Shown here in pieces: positions 41,266-46,729 of a stretch of DNA of 46,729 bases (position 1 is its first letter; each line of letters begins with the position of its first letter). Location: NCBI GenBank assembly GCA_020029615.1, contig JAIBJO010000038.1, positions 1 through 46,729 on the forward strand, given 5' to 3'. Position numbers and translations under genes: made by a program. The stretch comes from Actinomycetota bacterium. GTDB taxonomy: Bacteria > Actinomycetota > Thermoleophilia > Gaiellales > Gaiellaceae. Under the pieces are notes generated by a model. That model made no database searches, had not been told where the DNA came from, and saw nothing but the letters and a program-made list of their open reading frames with translations.

Positions 41266-41852
41266 CGCGCGCCGAGGACCGGCTGAGGCCTGAGGGTCGC
41301 GAGCGCGGCGCGGCGCGACTCTTCGTCCGTGCGGTCGATGATCAGGACGCCGTCCAGGTGGTCGAGCTCGTGCTGGACCACGCGAGCAGACGGAAGCTCG
41401 AGCGTCAGCTCGAGGCGCTCACCGGCTGCATCCAGCCCTTGGATCGTGACCGCGTTCGACCGTTCGACGGGAACCAGAACGTCTCGCAGCGAGAGGCAGC
41501 CTTCGTCGTCTCGGTCCGTGTCGGACGAGCGCGTCGCAATGACCGGATTCACGAGCACGCGATCCTCGCCCTCGTCCACGAACACGAAGAGACGGCTCAG
41601 CACTCCGACCTGCGTCGCGGCGAGCCCGACGCCCTTGGCCTCGTGCATGAGCTCGGTCATGCGCTCGATGAGTCGCCGGAGGTCGTCGTCGACGCCCTCG
41701 ACCTCCCGCGCCCTCATCCGCAGGACGGGGTCGCCGTACTGGCGGATGCGCGAGAGCGCGACGAGACGCCGCGCCTCGCGCTCGAGCGCCTCGTCGTCGC
41801 CCTCGTGGTCGTCGTCGTGGTCGTGGTCGTGCGGGTGGTCGTGGTCGGCCAT
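41262..41852 (-). CDS. def: Peptide deformylase with His/Asp-rich N-terminus
   Basis: The 196-residue enzyme has the three deformylase motifs GVGLAATQVG, EGCLSL and HELDHLDGVL (HExDH metal site). It removes the formyl group from nascent proteins. About 22 extra N-terminal residues are rich in His and Asp (MADHDHPHDHDHDDDHEGDD), encoded by a skewed GTGGTC-type stretch. They could buffer metal for the enzyme. ATG 41852 has TAGACT 9 nt upstream, within the loop of a 13-bp palindrome that includes the start codon. Confidence 0.94.
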   Translation of the reverse strand: MADHDHPHDHDHDDDHEGDDEALEREARRLVALSRIRQYGDPVLRMRAREVEGVDDDLRRLIERMTELMHEAKGVGLAATQVGVLSRLFVFVDEGEDRVLVNPVIATRSSDTDRDDEGCLSLRDVLVPVERSNAVTIQGLDAAGERLELTLELPSARVVQHELDHLDGVLIIDRTDEESRRAALATLRPQPVLGAR

Positions 41853-41883
41853 CGCGCGGCGAGTCTAGCTTCGCCGCGCGATG
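41850..41883. repeat. Palindrome containing the def start codon and -10 box
   Basis: CATCGCGCGGCGA (41850-41862) pairs perfectly with 41871-41883. The 8-nt loop contains most of the TAGACT box (41862-41867). It could terminate the upstream secreted-protein gene or hide the def start. Confidence 0.6.
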
Positions 41884-41884
41884 A

Positions 41885-42466
41885 TCAGCCTGCCGGTGGG
41901 AAGCTCACCTCGTCGACGAGCTTGCCGTTCGGACCGTAGAGGCGAAGCGCGATCGGGTAGACGCGCGCCGCCAGGTCGGAGGGAGAGCTCTCGTAGACGA
42001 AGGCTCGGTCTTCGTTGACGGCCAGTCGAACGCTCTCGCCGTCCGTCTTGAGCACCGAGACGCCGCGGACAGCGGGCGCCGCGACGCCGGCCACATGGAG
42101 CTCCGTGAACCGCTCGGGGCCCCCTTGGGAGCTGACGAGAAACTCGACCTTTCGTAGCGCAAAGAGGCCGCCTTCCATGCACGAGCCGGCTTCGCCGATC
42201 CCGTCCTCTTCGATCAGGCACGCCTTTCCGTCGACTGTCTCCGCCGTCGAGATCCGGACATCGCGACCGCTACCGAGACCGAATATCCCTCGCTGCCTCT
42301 TCGTCTCGGCCTTGAGCTGGTGGCTCTGCCCGGATGCGCCGGCATCGGCGACGGACGTCGCGGATCGAGGCTCCGCGGGCACCGAGGGGCCTGCCCCCCG
42401 ATCGAGCCACGCCCACACGCCGACCAAGGCGACGAGCGCGGCAACGCCGAGAATCAGATGCCTCAT
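41885..42466 (-). CDS. Membrane-anchored or secreted hypothetical protein
   Basis: The 193-residue product has one N-terminal hydrophobic segment (HLILGVAALVALVGVWAWL), a low-complexity polar stretch, then a folded part with a cysteine pair (CLIEEDGIGEAGSC) and beta-type segments (FTELHVAGVAAPAVRGVSVL, RVYPIALRLYGPNGKLVDEV). ATG 42466 is the only start that places the hydrophobic segment at the N-terminus. It lies between the 4-Cys secreted gene and def, where other genomes usually have priA next to def. No family is recognised. Confidence 0.6.
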   Translation of the reverse strand: MRHLILGVAALVALVGVWAWLDRGAGPSVPAEPRSATSVADAGASGQSHQLKAETKRQRGIFGLGSGRDVRISTAETVDGKACLIEEDGIGEAGSCMEGGLFALRKVEFLVSSQGGPERFTELHVAGVAAPAVRGVSVLKTDGESVRLAVNEDRAFVYESSPSDLAARVYPIALRLYGPNGKLVDEVSFPPAG

Positions 42467-42480
42467 GTGAGCTCTTTCCC

Positions 42481-42858
42481 TTACGTGCATGAGTACTGCC
42501 TCCTGAAGCCGAAGCAGCCCCCCTGGTAGGTCGATCCCGAGTTGTTCTTGCAGTGGAGCTTCTTGGTCCACTGATGGTTCGGAAGGTCGCGGAAGATGTT
42601 CCCGTACGCCTGTTGCGTATAGCTCCACCCGCCGGAGGGGTTGATGAATGTGACCAGGCCCCATGCGTTCGACGGCTTCGCGAAGTTGTTGTCGACCCAT
42701 CGACCGCATAGGTTGTCGTAGACCGATCCATGCCCTTCGCCCGGCGAGAACCACTCCCCGGGCCCCGCATAGCCGTAGACCGTGTCGGCCCGCGCGGCAA
42801 CACCGAAAGCCGCGGACGCGACGACTGCGACCACGAGCACGGTTCCGAGCCTCCGCAT
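42481..42858 (-). CDS. Small secreted four-cysteine protein
   Basis: The 125-residue protein has a signal peptide (RRLGTVLVVAVVASAAFGVA, then ARA before DT). The mature part of about 100 residues is rich in Gly, Asn, Trp and Tyr and has four cysteines (LCGRW, LHCKN, GGCFG, YSCT). Starting at ATG 42858 places AAAGGAG 6 nt upstream; the ATG two codons earlier abuts it. A near-consensus sigma-70 promoter stands at 42901-42929. Function unknown; an extracellular or wall-bound role is likely. Confidence 0.65.
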   Translation of the reverse strand: MRRLGTVLVVAVVASAAFGVAARADTVYGYAGPGEWFSPGEGHGSVYDNLCGRWVDNNFAKPSNAWGLVTFINPSGGWSYTQQAYGNIFRDLPNHQWTKKLHCKNNSGSTYQGGCFGFRRQYSCT

Positions 42859-42900
42859 CGACATCTCCTTTCCGCGGGCGTTCGGAGTCGAGACGGAGCA

Positions 42901-42929
42901 GGTCTACCGTCGCGCTGCACTCGTGTCAA
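42901..42929 (-). promoter_or_regulatory. Sigma-70 promoter TTGACA-17-TAGACC
   Basis: On the minus strand TTGACA (42924-42929) and TAGACC (42901-42906) are separated by exactly 17 bp, about 42 bp before ATG 42858. It is the clearest two-box promoter in the window, driving a gene with a proper ribosome binding site. Confidence 0.75.
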
Positions 42930-42966
42930 TTGCTACAAATAGCCAGGTCCCGAACGGCCGGGGGCG

Positions 42967-44895
42967 TTAGAGCGACTGGGGGTCGACGTCGACGACGGCG
43001 GTCAAACCGTCGCGCCGCATGGCGGGCGCGGCAGCCGTCAGCAGTGCTGCAGCCTGCGACGCGAGCCACCTCGGCGAGCTGGTCTTGGCGAGCAGCTGAG
43101 CGCGATAGCGGCCACGAAGCCGCAGGAGCGGCGCAGGGCCGAGCAGGGTTGCCCCGCCCGAGTCGAGTCCGGCGCGCAACTCTGCGAGCGCGCGCAGCGG
43201 ATTCTCCCGGTCAGGTCCCGAGACGACGAGTGAAACAAGATTGAAAAAAGGCGGGTAGCCGAGCTCCTCGCGGCGATTGAGCTCGCGCGCGAGGAAGCCG
43301 GCGACGTCGTGGCGCACCGCGTACGAAAACGGCACCGCGTCCGGCTGAAACGTCTGGACGATCACCTTCCCGGGCGCGTCACGGCCGCTGCGCCCGGCGA
43401 GCTGCGTGACGAGCTGGAAGGTCCGCTCCTCGGATCGAAAGTCCGGGAACGAGAGGCCGGCGTCGGCGTCGACGACGGCGGCGATCGACACACCCGGGAA
43501 GTGGTGCCCCTTCGCGACCATCTGCGTCCCGATGAGCGCGACCGCGCGCGCCGACGCAAAGCGGTCGAGCGCCTCGCGGAGCGCCCCCGGCCGCGCCGCC
43601 GTGTCGGCGTCGAGACGTATTCGTTCGAGCCCCGGCGCCTTGCGCTCGAGCTCGGCCTCGAGGCGCTGCGTCCCGGCGCCGATACGAGCGAGCTCCACGG
43701 AGCCGCACTCCGGGCACGTCCTCGGCGATGGCGCCGAATACCCGCAGTGATGGCAGTGCAGGCGCTCGTCGGCATGCAGCGTCAGCGCGATGTCGCAGCT
43801 CCGACAGCGGCGCGTGCTCCCGCACGAGCGGCAGTGGATCGCACCCGAGATGCCACGCCGGTTGAGGAGGAGGATCGCGCGGCCTCCCCTCTCCTCGACC
43901 GCTGCGAGCTCGGCGAGCAGCGGCGCCGAGAGCGGGTAGCCCGCCTCGCGCCGCAGGTCGACGAGGCGCACCGTCGGCAAGGGAGCGCCGATCCGCGTCG
44001 GCAACTCGAGCCGCTCCAGCCTCGCCCAGCTCTCGACGCGCGGCGTCGCGCTCCCGTAGACGGCGACTGCCGATTCGAGCGCCGCCCGCTTGGCGGCGAC
44101 GGTGCGGGCGTCGTACCTCGGGTCCGACTCCTGCTTGAAGGATGCGTCGTGCTCCTCGTCGACGATCACGAGCCCGAGATCGTGGACGGGCGCGAAGATC
44201 GCAGAGCGCGCCCCGACGACGACACACGCGTCGCCGGTGGCGATCCGCTCCCGCTCATCACGCCGCTCGGCGTCCGAGAGCGCCGAGTGGAGGACGGCGA
44301 CCGACCCGCCGAAGCGCGCGGCGAAGCGACCCACCGTCTGCGGCGTGAGCGCAATCTCCGGGACGAGCACGATCGCCCCTCGCCCACGCTCGAGCGCGGC
44401 AGCGCACGCCTGCAGGTAGACCTCCGTCTTCCCGCTCCCCGTCGGTCCGTGCAGCAGGAGATGACCTCCGCCCGAGTCGAGAGCGGACGCGATCCGGTCG
44501 ATCGACCGACGCTGAGCGCCGGTCAGCTCTGCGGGCTCGCGCTCACCTGCCGGCGCGTCTTCCCACGCAGGGGCGCGACGCTCTCCTCGGCGGGACCGCG
44601 CGAACGGCGCGACCAGAGCGAGCGCCCGCGCAGGGGTCGTGCCGTAGTAGTCGGCCAGCCAGAGAGCGAGCGCGACGAGAGCGGGCGGAACGCGGTCGAG
44701 CACCGGGCCGGCGTCCGCGACCTCGACGCCCACGGGCGCCGCGACGCCCGTGTCGACGACGATCCCACGCACCTGCCGCCCCCCGAACCCGACGGAGACG
44801 ACGGCTCCACGCTCGACGTCGTCGGCAACGCGATACGTGAATGCGCGTGCGAGCGCGCGGGCCGTGACGAGCGGGTAGATCTCCGCGAGACGCAC
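42967..44895 (-). CDS. priA: Primosomal protein N' (PriA)
   Basis: The 642-residue protein has the PriA 3'-end binding domain, motif I LLHGPTGSGKTEVY, motif II VIVDEEHDASFKQ, motif III VYGSATPRVES, and two zinc-binding cysteine pairs (CRSCGSTRRCRSC, CHHCGYSAPSPRTCPECG). The C-terminal helicase half keeps IGTQMVAKGHHFPGV and QLAGRSGRD. PriA restarts replication forks; actinobacterial PriAs may lack strong helicase activity. GTG 44895 has TACGCT 7 nt upstream. It is divergent from the iron transporter locus. Confidence 0.94.
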   Translation of the reverse strand: MRLAEIYPLVTARALARAFTYRVADDVERGAVVSVGFGGRQVRGIVVDTGVAAPVGVEVADAGPVLDRVPPALVALALWLADYYGTTPARALALVAPFARSRRGERRAPAWEDAPAGEREPAELTGAQRRSIDRIASALDSGGGHLLLHGPTGSGKTEVYLQACAAALERGRGAIVLVPEIALTPQTVGRFAARFGGSVAVLHSALSDAERRDERERIATGDACVVVGARSAIFAPVHDLGLVIVDEEHDASFKQESDPRYDARTVAAKRAALESAVAVYGSATPRVESWARLERLELPTRIGAPLPTVRLVDLRREAGYPLSAPLLAELAAVEERGGRAILLLNRRGISGAIHCRSCGSTRRCRSCDIALTLHADERLHCHHCGYSAPSPRTCPECGSVELARIGAGTQRLEAELERKAPGLERIRLDADTAARPGALREALDRFASARAVALIGTQMVAKGHHFPGVSIAAVVDADAGLSFPDFRSEERTFQLVTQLAGRSGRDAPGKVIVQTFQPDAVPFSYAVRHDVAGFLARELNRREELGYPPFFNLVSLVVSGPDRENPLRALAELRAGLDSGGATLLGPAPLLRLRGRYRAQLLAKTSSPRWLASQAAALLTAAAPAMRRDGLTAVVDVDPQSL

Positions 44896-44902
44896 GAGGG
44901 CG

Positions 44903-44908
44903 AGCGTA
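44903..44908 (-). promoter_or_regulatory. -10 box TACGCT for priA
   Basis: Minus-strand TACGCT ends 7 nt before the priA GTG, with no ribosome binding site. Confidence 0.5.
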
Positions 44909-44951
44909 GCCGGACGGTATGCCGGCGGATCTTCCCCGCTCGTACGAGGGG

Positions 44952-44969
44952 TGTAAGGTTCGCCTTACA
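44952..44969 (+). promoter_or_regulatory. Iron-type operator overlapping the fbpC -10 box and start
   Basis: TGTAAGGTTCGCCTTACA is a perfect 7+7 bp palindrome with a 4-bp centre. It contains a TAAGGT -10 box (44954-44959), and its last base is the A of the fbpC ATG. Its AGGTTnGCCT core resembles DtxR/IdeR iron boxes. Bound regulator would block the promoter completely. Which regulator uses it is not shown. Confidence 0.7.
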
Positions 44970-45988
44970 TGAGCTGTTCGATGATCCACCTCGACGGCGC
45001 GACCAAGCACTTCGGCGACGTGACTGCGGTCGACGCAGCGTCTCTCTGTGTCGAGCGCGGCGAGGTGGTCGCGCTCCTGGGGCCTTCCGGCTGCGGGAAG
45101 ACAACGCTCCTACGCCTGATCGCGGGGTTCGAGCGCCCCGATTCCGGGAGTGTCGAGGTCGACGGGCGCCGGGTCGCAGATGCCGTGTCCTGGGTCCCGC
45201 CCGAGCGGCGCCGCGTAGGCATGGTGTTTCAGGACTACGCGCTCTTTCCTCATCTCACCGTCGCCCAGAACGTCGGATTCGGCCTGCCACGCAAGGTGCG
45301 CGCCGACCGCGTGGACGAGCTCCTCGACATCGTCGCCCTGGGGGGGCTCGGTCGACGCTACCCCCATGAGCTCTCCGGTGGTCAGCAGCAGCGCGTCGCT
45401 CTTGCTCGCGCCCTCGCTCCCGCGCCCGAGCTCGTGCTGCTCGACGAGCCGTGGTCGAATGTCGACCCATCGCTTCGGGAATCGCTCCGCGCCGAGGTGT
45501 CGGAGATCATTCGACCGCTCGGGATCACCGTCGTGCTCGTGACGCACGATCGCGAGGAGGCGTTCTCGCTCGCCGACAGAATCGCGCTGATGCGCGCAGG
45601 CGCCGTCGTCCAGCAAGGGAGCGCGGAGGAGCTCTACTTCGCGCCCGCCTCGCAGTGGACGGCCGAGTTCGTCGGCTCGGCGAACGTGCTGTCCGGCGAG
45701 GTCGTCGACGGCCAGATCGTGACGCCGATCGGCCACTTCCCGGCGAACGGTGCTTCGGCGGCAGCGTCGACCAGGGTGCTCGTGCGCCCCGAGCTCCTCG
45801 AGCTCCGGCCCGATCCGACCGGTGCCGCCGAGGTCGTGAGCCGCGAGTTCCGCGGGCACGACGTCTTCTACCGCGTTCGCCTCGACGGCGTTGAGCTCGT
45901 CTCGCACCGCCCGTCAACCGAGGTCGTCCCCCTCGGAGCGCGTGTTTCCATCAGGCTCCACGAGGGTCGTGTGCCCGTGCTCGACTGA
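44969..45988 (+). CDS. fbpC: Iron(III) ABC transporter ATP-binding protein
   Basis: The 339-residue ATPase has Walker A GPSGCGKTT, signature HELSGGQQQRVALARAL, Walker B LVLLDEPWSNVDP and a C-terminal TOBE-type regulatory domain (ANVLSGEVV, STRVLVRPELLEL). It matches the CUT1-like ferric transporter ATPases. ATG 44969 is leaderless: it touches the operator and lies 9 nt from TAAGGT. The binding protein gene fbpA follows after 74 bp; the permease is not in the window and is expected to the right. Confidence 0.92.
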   Translation: MSCSMIHLDGATKHFGDVTAVDAASLCVERGEVVALLGPSGCGKTTLLRLIAGFERPDSGSVEVDGRRVADAVSWVPPERRRVGMVFQDYALFPHLTVAQNVGFGLPRKVRADRVDELLDIVALGGLGRRYPHELSGGQQQRVALARALAPAPELVLLDEPWSNVDPSLRESLRAEVSEIIRPLGITVVLVTHDREEAFSLADRIALMRAGAVVQQGSAEELYFAPASQWTAEFVGSANVLSGEVVDGQIVTPIGHFPANGASAAASTRVLVRPELLELRPDPTGAAEVVSREFRGHDVFYRVRLDGVELVSHRPSTEVVPLGARVSIRLHEGRVPVLD

Positions 45989-46010
45989 GCGCGCACTCTC
46001 TTCAAACCTG

Positions 46011-46028
46011 TGTAAGGTCGCCCTTACA
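46011..46028 (+). promoter_or_regulatory. Second iron-type operator, upstream of fbpA
   Basis: TGTAAGGTCGCCCTTACA shares both 7-bp arms with the first operator. A further half site, CCTTACA, lies at 46045-46051. It is about 35 bp before the fbpA start, in the 74-bp gap after fbpC. Confidence 0.7.
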
Positions 46029-46062
46029 TCGCGGCTGCGGTAATCCTTACACGGAGGGAACA

Positions 46063-46729
46063 TTGAAGACGACAGCACTCGTAGTAGCTCTGCTCGCAGC
46101 TGTGGCAGCAGGGTGTGGAGGTAGCTCGAACGACACGCTCACGATCTACTCGGGTCGGGAGGAAGAGCTCGTCGCGCCGCTCTTCGAGAAGTTCACCGAG
46201 GCTACGGGCATCGACGTCGAGGTTCGCTACGGCGACAGCGCCGAGCTTGCGGCGACGATCGCGGAGGAAGGCGACAACTCTCCTGCGGACGTGTTCTTCG
46301 CCCAGGACCCGGGCTCGCTCGGCTCGGTGGAGTCCCGGCTGTCGGAGCTCCCGGCGAGCTCGCTCGAGCGGGTCGACGCACGGTTTCGAGACCCTGACGG
46401 TCGCTGGGTGGGCACCTCGGGTCGCTCGCGGGTGATCGCCTACAACACGGAGGCCATCAAGGAGGACGAGGTGCCGGACTCCGTGTTCGACCTCACCGAC
46501 CCGACGTGGAAGGGCAAAGTCGGCGTCGCTCCTACCAACGCCTCGTTCCAGGCATTCGTGACTGCCATGCGGCTATCCGCGGGTGAGAATGCAACGCGAA
46601 AGTGGCTCGTCGACTTGAAGGCGAACCAGGTTCGGGAATACGAGAAGAACACGCCGATCGTCGAGGCCGTAGCAGCGGGTGAGATCGACCTCGGCCTCGT
46701 CAATCACTACTACCTGTACCTGGTCAAGC
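46063..46729 (+). CDS. fbpA: Iron(III)-binding lipoprotein, 5' part
   Basis: TTG 46063 is preceded by GGAGGG with a 5-nt spacer and opens a lipoprotein signal (TALVVALLAAVAAGC, Cys18). The frame is open to the window end, about 222 residues. It matches FbpA/AfuA ferric-binding proteins: LTIYSGREEELVAPLFEKF, GDSAELAATIAEEG, DPTWKGKVGVAPTNASFQ and the iron-binding tyrosine motif VNHYYLYLV near the cut. It delivers Fe3+ to the ABC transporter at the outer face of the membrane. The second operator suggests independent iron control. Confidence 0.92.
   Translation, partial: MKTTALVVALLAAVAAGCGGSSNDTLTIYSGREEELVAPLFEKFTEATGIDVEVRYGDSAELAATIAEEGDNSPADVFFAQDPGSLGSVESRLSELPASSLERVDARFRDPDGRWVGTSGRSRVIAYNTEAIKEDEVPDSVFDLTDPTWKGKVGVAPTNASFQAFVTAMRLSAGENATRKWLVDLKANQVREYEKNTPIVEAVAAGEIDLGLVNHYYLYLVK

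Overview
The window is a chromosomal segment from a high-GC actinobacterium. The strong GC bias at third codon positions, the frequent GTG and TTG starts, the SepIVA-like gene and several secreted or collagen-like gene families point to the Thermoleophilia (Gaiellales/Solirubrobacterales side). That lineage call is inference from gene content and protein style. Almost all housekeeping genes lie on the minus strand and are described here in transcription order, from high to low coordinates. No rRNA, tRNA, CRISPR array, transposase or integrase was found, and no gene-free stretch exceeds about 220 bases.

Layout. (1) 1-3944: end of pntB, a two-gene ABC-2 exporter, an ornithine cyclodeaminase-family gene and a DAO-type FAD oxidoreductase. 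(2) 13420-3973, minus strand: the ffh-rpsP-khpA-rimM-trmD-lepB-rplS-rnhB-yraN-comM-dprA block, in which an orphan DNA methyltransferase and a collagen-like surface protein sit between yraN and comM. (3) 13491-17025: a cyclase-homology/ATPase regulator and three small genes. (4) 26685-17137, minus strand: yceD, rpmF, plsX, acpP, rnc, smc and ftsY. An ABC-F gene, a secreted Ig-like gene and a related gene remnant interrupt yceD-rpmF, and smc and ftsY share one reading frame. (5) 26759-35423: a LysR regulator, sepIVA-like, coaD, a damaged rsmD, recG, a histidine phosphatase, a FakB-receiver-FakA cluster, Asp23 and rpmB. (6) 35498-44895, minus strand: ribD-ribE-ribBA-ribH for riboflavin, rsmB-fmt-def for translation start and end processing, two secreted-protein genes and priA. 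(7) 44952-46729: an iron(III) ABC uptake locus, fbpC then fbpA (cut by the window end), each with an 18-bp palindromic operator.

How the genes work together. Blocks 2, 4 and 6 supply ribosomal proteins, RNA maturation, SRP targeting (Ffh with FtsY), signal peptide removal (LepB), phospholipid and fatty-acid precursors (PlsX, AcpP, and FakA with a DegV/FakB protein), flavins, and replication restart or repair (PriA, RecG). Competence-type DNA handling is represented by ComM and DprA.

Most notable: an uninterrupted SMC-FtsY reading frame across a perfect 32-bp palindrome; an rsmD gene that has lost its catalytic middle and now reads in frame into coaD; an iron operator that covers both the -10 box and the start codon of fbpC; about 20 genes whose start codon lies only 6-10 nt after a TAnnnT box, implying widespread leaderless transcription; four copies of a palindrome placed at stop codons; and overlapping hairpins between ffh, rpsP and khpA.
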